Assembly: GCA_034509735.1 (NCBI GenBank)
Contig: JACGWO010000012.1
Span: 27,371,188-27,435,187 of the forward strand
From: Sesamum alatum
Lineage: Eukaryota > Streptophyta > Magnoliopsida > Lamiales > Pedaliaceae
DNA: 64,000 bases
Direction: 5' to 3'
The notes beneath the pieces are model-generated. The model was not told the DNA's origin. It saw only the letters and a list, made by a program, of their open reading frames with translations, and searched no databases. Made by a program: the position numbers and the translations under genes. Below are positions 10,610 through 22,931 of this stretch, in pieces (positions within the stretch are counted from its first letter, which is position 1; each line of letters starts with the position of its first letter).

Positions 10610-13456
10610 ATGGAGGTGCTAGCTGCAGTTGCTGGTTCAGTAGTCTCAGAACCCTGTCGTGCAATCTTCACGTTTCTGCGTGACAAGCTCTGGAATTCCC
10701 TCCATTTCAGCGCCAACTTAGTAGCTCTAGACAAAGAAATGGAGGATCTGGTCGAGCGTAGAAATCACTTGAGGACAAAGCTTGCCATGTCTGCCAAAGC
10801 AGGACTCTACACACCATCCCATGTCAGGGACTGGCTGGGACAAGTCAACAGATTGGAAAACCAAGTTAGTTCTTTGAAAGATGATTTGGTTTCAAGAGCG
10901 CGGAACTCTGCGTTTTCCGTGTGTCTCTGTTGCAGCAAGTGGTCTGATCAGGTCGCCCGTCGGCTCAGGGAGGCCAAAAAACTCGCCAGTGATGGTGAAT
11001 TTCCACAAGGTATGGCTGGTCCAGACCCTTCTATACTTAGGAGTGAATATATCCCAGCTCCAACTATTGATGATCAAGCAACATCGTCAAGAAATATGGC
11101 AAAAGTCATGGATTGGTTGAGCAGCAAGGATGTTAAAAGGATCGGCATTTGGGGTATGGGAGGGGTGGGGAAGACTACCCTCGTCAAGAACATCAACAAC
11201 AAGCTCACCAACCTTTCTCCAGTTTCAGATTCTTTCAGCATTGTGATATGGATCACGGTGTCTAACAAAACTCAGGAAACTGAGTTGGAGCTTAAGAAGG
11301 TTCAGAAACTAATTGCGGACAGGCTGAAGCTAACGCTAACTGAAGAAAGTATGGAGACAAGGGCTAGTAAGTTGCACGCTAGGCTTATGATGGAGAAAAC
11401 ATTTCTCCTCATTCTTGATGATGTTTGGGATCCAATCGATTTGGATCTTGTTGGAATCCCATCGCCTGAACTCCACAAGGGCGGCAAGCTAATCTTGACA
11501 ACCAGATTCTCTAATATTTGTTTGCAGATGACTGAGGTCACACTCAAAATTGAGGTGTTAAATGACGAAGAAGCATGGAGATTATTCTGCATAAGTGCGG
11601 GCGAGGTAGCCACATTGAGAGAACTGGAGCCATTCGCAAGGGCTATCAACAAAGAATGCGCTGGACTACCCTTGGCGATTGTTGTTGTTGGGGCGTCCTT
11701 AAGGGGTAAGAGAATGGTTGAGCTCTGGAAGGATGCTTTGAGCGCACTACGTCGATCGGAGCCTCTAATTAGAGGTAGGATTGAGGATAAAGTTTACAAT
11801 CCCATCAAGTGGAGTTATGACGTATTGCCTGATGAATGCATTAAATCTTGTTTTCTAGTTTGTTGCTTGTTCCCAGAGGACTTCCAAATTAATGTAAAAG
11901 GGCTTGTTAGGTATTGGCTAGCTGAAGGTTTGCTTGATGAGTACCACAATATTGAGGAAGTGATGGATCGAGGAATAACTATAATTGAAATCCTCAAAGA
12001 CTGTAGCTTATTAGAGCAGGACAATCGGTCTACCGTGAAGCTACACGATGTGATCCGTGATGTTTCTATATGGATTTCATCTTCACTGCAAAGAGAGTGC
12101 AAATCCTTTGTTAGGTCAGGAATTGGCCTCCACCAAATAAGAGAGGATGAGTTTTCCTCCAAGTCTTACAAGAGAATCTCGTTTATGCATAATCAAATAA
12201 AGAAGCTGCCTAATGCCGTCAAAGAATGCCCAACAGTATCAACTTTGCTTCTACAACGGAATGAGGCGCTAGAGGGGATTCCAGATCAATTTCTTACAGC
12301 ATTCATGTCCCTGAAAATCTTGGACTTAAGCAGCTGCCATCTTATCAAGTCTTTGCCACCTTGTTTCGATCAACTTGGTGAACTTCGAGCTCTAGTTTTA
12401 CATTCCTGCACGCATCTTGAAACATTGCCTCCACTTAGCGGGCTTGCAAAACTCCAAGTTCTTGTTTGCAGATCGACAAACATTACCACATTGCCCCAAG
12501 GTATGGAAAAGTTAACCAGCTTGAGACTATTAGATTTGTCTTCCAACTATAAACTAACAGCTATTCCTGTTGGAGTTATGTCTAGTTTGTCTAACTTAGA
12601 GTACCTAGACATGAGATGGAATATGCAATTGAAATTTATTGGGGAGGGGGGAGAGATGTCCACTCTATTTGAAGAAATATTGTCCATTGATAGATTAATT
12701 GTGTTACGCATTAACCTAGACAGCTCCGCCTGCACTCTAGAAACCACCAATACTCTTCTCAATAGGATGATGAAGTTTAAGAAATTTGAACTCTCTATTG
12801 GTTCTAGTGATAGGGCTTTGATGGTTTATAGGGAACGCCGGAAAAAGGTGATTTTAGCTGGAATCCATCAATGGGGAGAACGGATGGAGTGGTTGTTTGT
12901 GAATTCGGCTGACATTTTTTTCCAAGTTTGCAAAGGCTTAGATATGATGTTTGAGAAGTTAGTAGCAAACAGCGATGAAGTTGGTAGTTTTGATACTGTC
13001 AAGTTACTTTCCATCTTCGAGTATGAAGGTAGGTTTGGAGTTGGGCGTCATGCCAAGTTTGACATGCTACCAAATTTAGATGAGATATACCTTCATAAGC
13101 TCACCCATCTATCTTGCATTTCGGATTTAGCGCTACCGCTAGGACTAAAATTCTCCAAACTAAGACACATTAGTGTTGCGGATTGTCCAGAGCTAAAATA
13201 TTTGATCTCCCTGGGCACTGCGATACTCACACTGGAAGAGTTGGAAGAAGTCTTGGTTGGGGACTGTGAGCGGGTGGAAGAACTAAATGAACGAATGGCT
13301 AAGATTAGATATAATGAATGGTTCAGATTTAATCATGTTATATATATATATATATATTATTATTTATTATATACAAATATATATACTATTTATTTATTTA
13401 TATATACATATATATATTACTGTAACATATATATACATTATTATATATTTTTGTAG
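10610..13456 (+). CDS. CC-NBS-LRR disease resistance protein (copy C), C-terminus replaced
   Basis: This is the longest uninterrupted NLR frame in the window (948 codons from ATG 10610; the frame opens at 10580 with TTG only). The CC spans residues 1-130, with P-loop 182-190, LLILDDVW 266-273, GLPLA near 352, CFLVCCLFPED near 414 and LHD for MHD near 479; LRRs run from about 530. Homology to the paralogs stops at about 13284 (residue 891, after VEEL). The remaining codons read NERMAKIRYNEWFR and then Tyr/Ile-rich sequence encoded by an AT microsatellite, so about 90 codons of the normal tail (the VGTIK and WWDQLEW blocks) are lost. CC, NB-ARC and most LRRs could still be made, but a full receptor is not encoded. 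Confidence 0.85.
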   Translation: MEVLAAVAGSVVSEPCRAIFTFLRDKLWNSLHFSANLVALDKEMEDLVERRNHLRTKLAMSAKAGLYTPSHVRDWLGQVNRLENQVSSLKDDLVSRARNSAFSVCLCCSKWSDQVARRLREAKKLASDGEFPQGMAGPDPSILRSEYIPAPTIDDQATSSRNMAKVMDWLSSKDVKRIGIWGMGGVGKTTLVKNINNKLTNLSPVSDSFSIVIWITVSNKTQETELELKKVQKLIADRLKLTLTEESMETRASKLHARLMMEKTFLLILDDVWDPIDLDLVGIPSPELHKGGKLILTTRFSNICLQMTEVTLKIEVLNDEEAWRLFCISAGEVATLRELEPFARAINKECAGLPLAIVVVGASLRGKRMVELWKDALSALRRSEPLIRGRIEDKVYNPIKWSYDVLPDECIKSCFLVCCLFPEDFQINVKGLVRYWLAEGLLDEYHNIEEVMDRGITIIEILKDCSLLEQDNRSTVKLHDVIRDVSIWISSSLQRECKSFVRSGIGLHQIREDEFSSKSYKRISFMHNQIKKLPNAVKECPTVSTLLLQRNEALEGIPDQFLTAFMSLKILDLSSCHLIKSLPPCFDQLGELRALVLHSCTHLETLPPLSGLAKLQVLVCRSTNITTLPQGMEKLTSLRLLDLSSNYKLTAIPVGVMSSLSNLEYLDMRWNMQLKFIGEGGEMSTLFEEILSIDRLIVLRINLDSSACTLETTNTLLNRMMKFKKFELSIGSSDRALMVYRERRKKVILAGIHQWGERMEWLFVNSADIFFQVCKGLDMMFEKLVANSDEVGSFDTVKLLSIFEYEGRFGVGRHAKFDMLPNLDEIYLHKLTHLSCISDLALPLGLKFSKLRHISVADCPELKYLISLGTAILTLEELEEVLVGDCERVEELNERMAKIRYNEWFRFNHVIYIYIYYYLLYTNIYTIYLFIYTYIYYCNIYIHYYIFL
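13320..13455. repeat. TA-rich microsatellite block at the end of copy C
   Basis: Runs of TATATATA and TATTATTTAT fill the stretch after the break in copy C. It encodes only Tyr/Ile repeats in the gene frame. A second AT block lies at 13720-13850 on the other side of the C-rich tract. Confidence 0.8.
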
Positions 13457-13722
13457 CAGCCGCCGTTGCAGCCTCTGCTACACCAGCCCCAGCCCCGTGC
13501 CGACCCCACCAGTTGCCGTTCCCCATCCCCGCGACCAAAGCCCGCCGCCACACCAGTTGCCATTCCCATCCCCCACGGCCCCACCCCCCACCCCACGTCC
13601 CCCGTTCCCCGTAGCCCCCACCCCCGCCCCTAGCCCCCTGCTGCGACCTCCCACCCGCCGCCCCTAGCGGGCCGCCTCCAGCCCAACCCTTCCTCCCCCA
13701 TTCTCTCTCTCTCTCTCTCTAT
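13456..13722. repeat. C-rich, strand-skewed tract with G-quadruplex potential, then (CT)n
   Basis: About 240 bases are dominated by C, with very little G or T, inside an otherwise AT-rich region. The complementary strand at 13565-13597 has five G-runs of three to six bases with short spacers, a classical G-quadruplex pattern. It is followed by a (CT)n run at about 13702-13721. The open frame across it (Pro-rich) follows from composition. Its origin is unknown. Confidence 0.7.
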
Positions 13723-13849
13723 GTATAGATATATTGTATATATATGTATACTTATATAACTAAATATATACAATTAAAAATATATATTTTTTAAATTCTA
13801 TATAAATATATTTAAATTTTAATATATTTTTAAATAATGTTGATGAGAT

Positions 13850-14812
13850 CGGAACCATTCATATAAATGATTTAGATTTAACGGTTTTAAAATAAGAGTA
13901 AAAATGTAATTTTGTAAACTAAAAATTAAAAGAAAAATAAAAAATAGTGCGTGAAATGCACCAGTCGCGTGGAGGGGTAAATTGCATCATTTCTAAGAGT
14001 ATAGGGGGGCTTTGCACTTTATTTTTCACAGAAAGATAATTTGCACTTTTCCAATAACACAGGCGTGTAAATTGTATTTTACCCTATATTCTCCCATCAT
14101 AATCACATACTATAATTGCGTAATTTCTTTTAATTAATGCGAGGATTTGTTGCCTTACTCTCTAATTCAAAATTTTCAGCAGAACAAAAGGGTTGATTAT
14201 TTGGCCTTAACTTTTTTCCAAATTCATAATCATATTCATTTTTCCTTCTCTGTTAAATCATTTCTCTTCGGAGGAAAAGAACCTCTTGCATGCATAGTAA
14301 TGTCATGTGGGCTCCTTCTCCACCATCATTTAAGATAATGTTAGAAAAGGATTATACATTAAAGATGGTGACAATTTGGATTAGGTAAATGGCAACTTTC
14401 CTACAAACAATTTTTTTCCATCCGGCCATTGGCAGCAAGTAGCATTGGCCTTTCTTGTGCCAAATGAAATATATAAAAACCAATGGTGTGAGGGTCAAAT
14501 GTTCCCACTACTGAATTATTAGAAAATGACTCATCATTGAGCATAAAGTAACGGATGATGATATCATTCTCATGGAATAATTAGCATGAAATCATTCATT
14601 GTTTATTTTTATTTTTCTCCCTGATTAGTATAGTAATTTAATTAATATCACCCACTTGACTTAGGACAATGAATGCAGTTCATTAACAAGTTAATTATAG
14701 CCTAATTGCATACTACTACACTCAGCAGCTTAGCCAAGATTCTTGCTTACCTTACCTCTTTCGTGAATAACAAATCCTTGTTTTTCACCTGTAGAATTAG
14801 CGATCGTCTTCC
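13850..14812. other. TE-like remnant and duplicated 5' flank of D
   Basis: The part 13960-14090 (GGGGTAAATTGCATCA..., AGATAATTTGCAC, ...TGTATTTTACCC) resembles the ends of the fold-back families at 23757-23870 and 61648-61872. From about 14140 the sequence follows the 5' flank of copy B (5690-6380) up to the start codon of D. No separate gene was seen. Confidence 0.5.
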
Positions 14813-17775
14813 ATGGAGGTATTGGGCTTCAGTTGTGGGAGTACTGCTGCAGAGCCTGTCGAGTAGTATTCACATTTTTGCGTGCCAAGATCAAGAATCC
14901 TCTTTACTTCAACGCCAACTTAAGAGCTCTACACAAAGAAACAGAGGATCTGATGGAGCGTCGAGATCAGGTGAAGGAACATCTTGAGTCAGCTGCCAAA
15001 GTGGGACAAACAACACTACCCCAAGTCAGAGAGTGGCTGAGGAGGGTAGACAGGTTCGAGTCCGAACCCGAAGTGCGTTCTTTGAGAGGTGAATTGGATT
15101 TAAGCGCCAGAAACCGTGCTGCTTCTTGTTGTCTGCGTTGCAGCAGGTTGCCCGACCACGTTGCCCATTTGCTCAATGAGGCCAGAAAACTTAGAGGTGA
15201 TGGGAAATTTCCAGAGGGTGTGGCTGGTCCGGATCTTTTTCCTGTCAGGAGCGAATATATTCCTGCTCCAAGTATTGATGATCAAGAAACAGCGTCAAGA
15301 AATATGGCGAAAGTCATGGATCTGTTGACTAGAGAGGATGTTAAAAGGATCGGCATCTGGGGTATGGGAGGGGTGGGGAAGACTACCCTTGTCAAGAACA
15401 TCAACAACAAGCTCACTACCCCTTCTCACGATTCTTTCAGCATCGTAATATGGATTACTGTGTCTAACAAAACTCATGAAATAGAGTTAGAGCTGAAGAA
15501 GGTCCAAAAACTAATTGCAGATAGATTGAAGTTGGGCCTAACTGAAGAAAGTATGGAAACAAGGGCTAGTAAGTTGCACGCAAGGCTTATGATGGAGAAA
15601 ACATTTCTCCTCATTCTTGATGATGTTTGGGATCCAATTGATTTGGATCTTGTCGGAATTCCAACGCTTGAACTCCACAAAAGTGGCAAGATAATCTTGA
15701 CAACAAGATTCTCTCATGTTTGTTTGCAGATGACTGAAGTCACACTCAAAATTGAGGTGTTAAATGAGGAAGAAGCATGGAGATTGTTCAACAAAAGCGC
15801 CGGCGAGGTAGCCATTTTGGGAGATGTGGAGCCACTCGCAAGGGCTATCACAAAAGAATGCGCTGGGCTTCCCTTGGCAATTGTTGTTGTTGGGGCGTCC
15901 TTAAGGGGAAAGAGAATGGTTGAGATCTGGAAAGATGCTTTGAACGCACTACGTAGGTCAGAACCTGTAATCAGAGGTAGGATAGAGGATAAAGTTTACA
16001 ATCCTATCAAGTGGAGTTATGGTGTGCTGCCCAACAAATGCATTAAATCTTGTTTTCTGATGTGCTGCTTATTCCCGGAGGACTTCGACATTGAGTTCAA
16101 TAGGCTTGTTATGTATTGGTTAGCTGAAGGTTTGCTTGAGGAGCACCACAATATTGAGGAAGTGATGGACCGAGGAATGACAATAATTGAAATTCTGAAG
16201 GATTGTAGCTTATTAGAGCAGAGCTACAAGTCAAATGTGAAGATACACGATGTCATTCGGGATGTTTCTGTGTGGATTTCATCTTCATTGGAAAAAGAGT
16301 GTGCATCCCTTGTTAGATCGGGAATTGGCCTCCACTAAATAAGAGAGGATGAGCTTTCATCCAAGTCTTACAAGAGAGTTTCATTTATGAATAATGAAAT
16401 CAGGGAGCTGCCTAATGCGGTCACAGAATGTCCAACAATATCAACTTTGCTCCTACAAGAGAATAAGGAGCTGGAGGAGATTCCAGATCGATTTCTAACA
16501 GCATTCATGTCCTTAAAAATCTTGGATTTAAGCAACTGCCATATCAAGTCTTTACCACCTTGTTTCGATCAACTTGTTGAGCTTCGAGCATTGGTTTTAC
16601 ACTACTGTCGGCATCTTGAAACCCTGCCTCCACTTGGAAGGCTTTCCAAACTCCATGTGCTCGTTTGCAGTGAAACAAAAATTGCCACATTACCCCAAGG
16701 TATGGAAAAGTTGACGAGCCTCAAACTATTAAATTTGTCGCGCAACTTTAGACTAACAGCCATTCCTGCCGGACTTATGTCTAGTTTGTCTAACTTAGAG
16801 TACCTAGACATGAGCGGGAATGACCAATTGAAGTTTATTGGGGAGAGAGGAGAGATTTCAACTCTATTTGAAGAAATATTGTCCCTTGATCGACTAATTG
16901 CTTTGTTCACTCGGCTAGGGAGCTCCGCGTGCACTGTAGAAACAAGCAATGCTCTTCTCAATAGGATGACGAAATTTAAAAAATTTGAATTGTCGATTGG
17001 TTTCCCAAGTAGTAATCATTTCTTCCTTGCTAAGGAAAGCAAGAAGAATGTGATCTTGTGGGGTATCCATGTATGGGGAGAACGGTTGGAGTGGTTGTTT
17101 GCGAATACGACTTGTATTAATTTCTATATGTGCCAGGGCTTAGATAACATGTTTGAGAAGTTAGTCGCAAACAGTGATGAAATTGGTTGTTTTGATACTG
17201 TAGAGATAATTTACATCTATAGTTGTACAGATTGGGTTGGAATTGGGAATAATGCAAAGTTCGACATGCTACCAAATCTGGAGAATATTTCCCTATATAA
17301 TCTCACCCACATATCTTGCATTTCGGAATTCGCGTTGCCGCTCGGACTGAAATTGTCCAGGCTGAGATGCATTGATGTCGAGACTTGTGAAGAATTGAAA
17401 TATTTGATTTCCCTGGGCACTACAATAGTCTCACTAGTAAAGCTCGAAAGAATCCTAGTGTACTCATGTGAGCAGGTGGAACAACTCTTCAAGTTTGATC
17501 AGAGTTGGTACCCGGATTTTGTCTTCCCTAACCTCAAGAAAATTAAGCTGTCAAATTGTCCGAAACTGAGGTTTCTGAGTGAGCAAAACGTTGCGTGCCC
17601 ACGTTTAGAGGAGGTGGAGGTGCAGGGTTGCCCTCTTCTGAAGAAGTTGCCTCTAGCAACCCAAAATGTTGGCACCATCAAGACAATTAGAGGAGAACAG
17701 GAGTGGTGGGATCAGCTGGAGTGGAACAATGATGACATCAAGAACAATTTACAGCCTTGTTTTGAGCCTTTTTGA
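14813..17775 (+). pseudogene. CC-NBS-LRR gene (copy D), N-terminal frameshift plus nonsense codon
   Basis: The second member of the B/D subclass. The expected ATG at 14813 is followed by an extra G and two missing bases compared with B, so its frame ends at TAG 14864-14866. The frame that matches the paralogs is open from 14833: CRVVFTFLRAKIKNP, GMGGVGKTT, FLLILDDVW, LTTRF, GLPLA, CFLMCCLFPED, IHD for MHD. At 16336-16338 a CAA (Gln) of the paralogs is TAA; beyond it the same frame stays open to 17775 through the whole LRR and the WWDQLEW tail. Only these two lesions are seen, so the gene died recently. Some pseudogene transcripts of this kind are still made, but nothing here shows it. Confidence 0.9.
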
Positions 17776-18038
17776 TACTACAGGCCGATCACAAGGAATG
17801 TTCAGCCGAATTTTGAATCTCTCTCATTCTTCAATTGTGTAATTTAATTTTTCTTCGTTTGATGATTAACATGTGTTTATACTTTGTGCTATGCATATAA
17901 AGTGAGAATAGGATTTGAGTGTGTTTTATGTTTTCTCTTCTTCGCCCTTTTGGACTTCTGTATTTTCATGATGCATTCTTTTCCCCCACATTACAACATT
18001 CATTTTAGACGGACATGTAGATTTAGATGAGAGTTTTC

Positions 18039-18536
18039 TTGAGTAAATTACGTCGAATTCTTTTAAGATTTGATACAATTATAAATATCCTATATTGTTA
18101 AAAAAATCATCAATATTCCCTCTACTAACGTTTGTCCAACAATTGACCCATTCCATTAGTTTCCATTAGGATTCATCCAAATTTTGTATTAAATAACCAA
18201 AATGCCCTTGAATTATAATTTTACATATTTTTTAAAACTTTCATATATATATATATATATATATATATGTTTTGATAATAACACCATTCAAAATCATATT
18301 TTGACCCTTTTTTATATTATATTAACATCCATCTAACATCATATATTCTTAAAAAAAAATTAAAAAAAAATAATTTCATCTAGAGTAAATTTTGATATTT
18401 TCATCTTACTGTTCAATAGTTTATGGTTACATAATTATTCATATATTAGGGAAGGGGTATCAATAATTTTTCAAACAAGAAGAGGATCGATGTAATTGTA
18501 TCAAATCTCAGGGAGGTTCCATGTAATTTACCCTTA
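18039..18536. mobile_element. Fold-back MITE-like element
   Basis: The left end reads TTGAGTAAATTAC and the right end GTAATTTACCCTTAA. Inner blocks also mirror each other: TTTGATACAATTATAA at 18067-18085 against the complement near 18490-18505. The centre holds a (TA)n run at 18243-18268. No coding sequence is present. It belongs to the same loose group as the elements at 1601 and 39962. Confidence 0.6.
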
Positions 18537-18846
18537 AGACTGTTATATGTGAGTTATTTTTTCGAAAAAAAAATTAAAATTCATGAATATTCAACAATAC
18601 AGAGTTTAAAATTAAAATTGAAGAATTTGAAATTCTTTAAACTTAAAATTATTCAAACAAATCCAAAAAATTGTTATTAAGAATTTAAAACCACAATTTC
18701 AGATCTTTCACTTCAAATGCAGATCATGTTAGAAGAAAAGAATATATATAAACATATATTAAAAATTGTGAAAATTATTGGGGTAGGTAATAAATGGGAA
18801 CTTTGGAAGAAACAAGCAACAAACCGGCCAACATAATTATATATAT

Positions 18847-19614
18847 AGTAGAACCTCTATAAAGTAATAGTCGATAAATTAATAATTTTTTTAAATTAAT
18901 ATTTTCCTCGATCACGATTTGGACTCAAGGTCTAAATTATAATTAATAATTCTATAAAATTACAATATAACTGAAACAATTTAGTAAAATATGATTTATC
19001 TATTGTGCTTCTTCTTAAAATTTAAATCTAGTTTCGTATCCCCTCTGTTTTGTAAGTTAGTCGAAAGGTACTCAGATGATCGCTTGAGTGTATTCGATAT
19101 GATACCTTGACTAACTTTCAATTGAAATTTTTCATCAATTCATTGTTGGAAGTCTTTCTAAGTGCATATGGGGTGATCTCTATTATACTCACATAGTATT
19201 TTATGTATTTGATTTGTCATGATTGATTCTTGGACACCTTTTAGATAAGAAGCCATGGTTGCATGATTTTGATTTGTATTGACTAATTAAGAATATTTAA
19301 TATTGTTTATATAGTAGTTGATTTCTTTATCATACATGAACTTGCATTAAGTTTTAATCAATACTACGTATTACAATTAACTTTATTTTTTTTAGCGGGA
19401 TATATTATATTTAACTAGTCACATTGTACAATGAAACATAATTCAATTAGTTGATATAATGTATATATTTTATTCATAAAGAATATATAATGAGGTTCGT
19501 TGAATAAAAAAAATCTCTTTAAATTAATAAATTATTAATTTATTTATTAATTAAGACCTATTTAAAATTAATAAAATGACGGTCCTGACATTATTAATTT
19601 ATAGAGGTTTTACT
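18847..19614. mobile_element. Non-autonomous DNA transposon, 768 bp
   Basis: The ends are inverted: AGTAGAACCTCTATAAA at 18847 and TTTATAGAGGTTTTACT ending at 19614, with AT-rich subterminal sequence around AATTAATAA on both sides. Terminal sequences of the form AACCTCTATAAATTAATA are common in plant MITE-type elements (general knowledge). There is no transposase and no clear target duplication in the AT-rich flanks. Confidence 0.6.
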
Positions 19615-19913
19615 ATATATATTGGCATCATTGCATGCATGGGAAGTCCAAATGAATAAAGTCGCCGGAGAAATAAACAATTGAATTTGGCAGTGGCGTC
19701 GGCCTTTGAATTCATGTGCCAAATGAAAAATAACAAAAAAAAATCATACAACCAACGGTGAAGCATTCCACTACAGAATTATCATTAAAAAATGACTCAT
19801 TGGCTTAAATGAAACAATCAGCGGCCTGGCTTAGCCAACACTCTTGCTGATTACTCTTCCCCGAATCCTTCCTTGTTCAAGTTTCCTGCCGTAAAATCGG
19901 TGTTTGCTCTTCC

Positions 19914-22900
19914 ATGGAGATAGTAGCTTCTGTTGTTGGTTCACTACTCGCAGAACCCTGTCGTGCACTCTTTACGTTTCTGCATGGCAAGCTCAGGAAT
20001 CCCCTCAACTTCACCGCCAACTTAGTAGCTCTGGACAAAGAAATGACGGATCTGATCGAGCGTCGAAATCAGTTGAGGGAACATCTTGCCTTGGCTGCCA
20101 CAGCGAGACTACAAGCACCATCCCAAGTCAGGAACTGGCTGGGACAAGTCAACGCATTGGACGACCAAGTGCGTTCTTTGAAAGATGATTTGGCTTTAAG
20201 AGCCGGTAACTCTGCTTGTTCCTGTTGTCTCTCTTGCACCAAGTTGTCTGATCAGGTCGCCTGTCGGCTCAGGGAGGCCAAAAAAACTCACAAGTGATGG
20301 GAATTTCAAAGAAAGTATGGCTGGTCCAGACCCCTCTATAGTGAGAAGTGAATATATCCCAACTCCAGCTATTGATGATCAAGCAACAGCATCAAGAAAT
20401 ATGGCGAAAGTTATGGATTTGTTAAGCAACAAGGAAGTCAAAAGGATCGGCATCTGGGGTATGGGAGGGGTGGGGAAGACTACCCTCGTCAAGAACATCA
20501 ACAACAATCTCACTAGACCTTCACCAGTTTCGGATTCTTTCAATATAGTGATATGGATCACGGTGTCCAACAAAAAAAACTCAGGAAATTGATTCGGAGT
20601 TGAAGAAGGTTCAAAAAACTAATTGCAGACAGACTGGAGCTAACGCTAACTGAAGAAAAGCATGGAGACAAGGGCTAGTAAGTTGCACGCTAGGCTTATG
20701 ATGGAGAAAGCATTTCTCCTCATTCTTGATGATGTTTGGGATTCAATTGATTTGGATCTTGTCGGAATTCCAGCTCCTGAATTCCACAAGGGCGGAAAGA
20801 TAATCTTGACAACCAGATTCTCTCATGTTTGTTCACATATGACTGAGGTCACACTCAAAATTGAGGTGTTCAATGAGGAAGAAGCATGGAATTTGTTCTA
20901 CAAATGTGCAGGCGAGGTAGCCACTGTGAGAGATGTGGAGGCCACTAGCAAGGGCTATTACAAAAAGAATGCGCTGGACTACCCTTGCAATCGTTGTTGT
21001 TGGGGCATCCTTAAGGGGGAAGAGAATGGTTGAGCTCTGGAAGGATGCTTTGAACGCACTACGCAGGTCAGAGCCTCTAATCAGAGGTAGGATGGAGGAT
21101 AAAGTTTACAATCCTATCAAGTGGAGTTATGATGTACTGCCCAACAAATGCATTAAATCTTGTTTTCTATTTTGTTGCTTGTTCCCGGAGGACTTCCAGA
21201 TTGATGAAGATGGGCTTGTTATGTACTGGTTAGCTGAAGGGTTACTTGACGAGCACCACAATATTGAAAGAGGTTATGGACAGAGGAATCACTATAATTT
21301 GAAAATTCTCAAGGACTGTAGTTTATTAGAGCAGGGCGAGAAGTCACACGTGAAGTTACATGATGTTTCATTCGGATGTTTCTGTGTGGATTTTCATCTT
21401 CATCGGAAAAAAAGAGTGTGAATCCCTTGTTTAGGTCAGGAATTGGCCTCCGCCAAATAAGAGACGATGAGCTTTCATCCAAGTATTATAAGAGAGTTTC
21501 ATTTATGGAAAATGAAATCAGGGAGTTGCCTAATACGGTTATTGAATGTCCAACAGTATCAACTTTGCTCCTACAAGGGAATAAGGAGCTGGAGGAGATT
21601 CCTGATCGATGTTTTTTTAGCAGCATCATGTCCCTAAAAATCTTGGATTTAAGCAACTGCCATATCAAGTCTTTGCCACATTGTTTCGATCAACTTGTTG
21701 AGCTTCGAGCTTTGGTTTTACATTACTGTCAGCATCTTGAAACATTGCCTCCACTTGGAAGGCTTTCCAGACTCCAAGTTCTTGTTTGCAGCGAGACAAA
21801 CATTGTCACATTGCCCCAAGGTATGGAAAAGTTAACTAGCCTCAAACTATTAAATTTGTCTTCGCAACTTTAGACTAACACCATTCCTGCCGGACTATGT
21901 CTAGTTTGTCTAACTTAGAGTACCTAGACATGAGCGGGGGAATGAACCAATTGAAGTTTATTGGGGAGAGAGGAGAGATTTCAACTCTATTTAAAGAAAT
22001 ATTGTCCCTTGATCGACTAACTGCTTTGTTCACTCGTCTAAGCATCTCCACCTGCACTGTAGAAACAACAGTACTCTTTCTCAATAGGATGAAGAAATTT
22101 AAAAACTTCTCGATTGGTTTTCCCGAGTAGTAATCATTTTTTCCTTGATATCCCAGTACTAATAATTTCTTCCTTGCTAGGGAAAGCAAGAAGAATGTGA
22201 TCTTGTGGGGTATCCATGTATGGGGAGAACGGATGGAGTGGTTGTTTGCCAATACAACTTCTATTAATTTCTATCTTTGCAAGGGCTTAGATATCATGTT
22301 TAAGAAGTTAGTTACAAACAACAATGAAGTTAGTTGTTTTGATACTGTAGAGACACTTTCCATATATAGTTGTACCGACTGGGTTGGAATTGGAAATAAT
22401 GCGAAGTTTGACATGCTACCAAATTTGGAGGATATTTCCCTTTTTGATCTCACCCAACTATCTTGCATTTCGGACTTAGCACTGCCGCTTGGACTGAAAT
22501 TCTCCTGGTTGAGATGTATTAGAGTCGAGAGTTGTGAAGAGCTGAAATATTTGATCTCCCTGGACACCACAATACTCTCATTGGTAAAGCTCGAAAGAAT
22601 CCTAGTCTACTCATGTGAGCAGGTGGAAAAACTCTTCAAGTTTGATCACCTTGATTTTGTCTTCCCAAACCTCAAGAACATTGATTTGTCAAATTGTCCG
22701 ACACTGAGATTCTGAGCGAGCACAATGTTAGCGTGCCCACGTTTTTTAGAGCATGTGGAGGTGCGGCGCTGCCCTCTTTTGAAGAAGTTGTCTTTCATCA
22801 CAGCCCAAAATGTTGACACCATCAAGATAATTAGAGGAGAGCAGGAGTGGTGGGATCAGCTGGAGTGGGACAATGATGAAATCAAGAATATGTTGCAGCC

Positions 22901-22931
22901 CTGTTTTATGCCTTGCTCAGCGGAAATGTGA
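19914..22931 (+). pseudogene. CC-NBS-LRR gene (copy E), many frameshifts
   Basis: The full length of a CNL gene can be followed, but in eight frame pieces. The CC is intact from ATG 19914 to about 20282, where A7 replaces A6. The P-loop GMGGVGKTT lies near 20458-20484; FLLILDDVW near 20716; GLPLA is broken by a missing G near 20987; CFLFCCLFPED near 21162; then LRRs. Most breaks are added bases in homopolymers (A-runs near 20572, 20616, 20655, 20960 and 21410; G-runs near 20939 and 21015; T near 21433), with a few one-base losses (21892, 21897). It ends with TGA at 22929-22931, just past the WWDQLEW block. It is either a decayed gene or a poorly sequenced one. Confidence 0.85.

Noticed and set aside
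13287..13667. Proline-rich open frame overlapping the end of copy C
   Set aside because: It is produced by the AT microsatellite and the C-rich tract and has no start or domain of its own.
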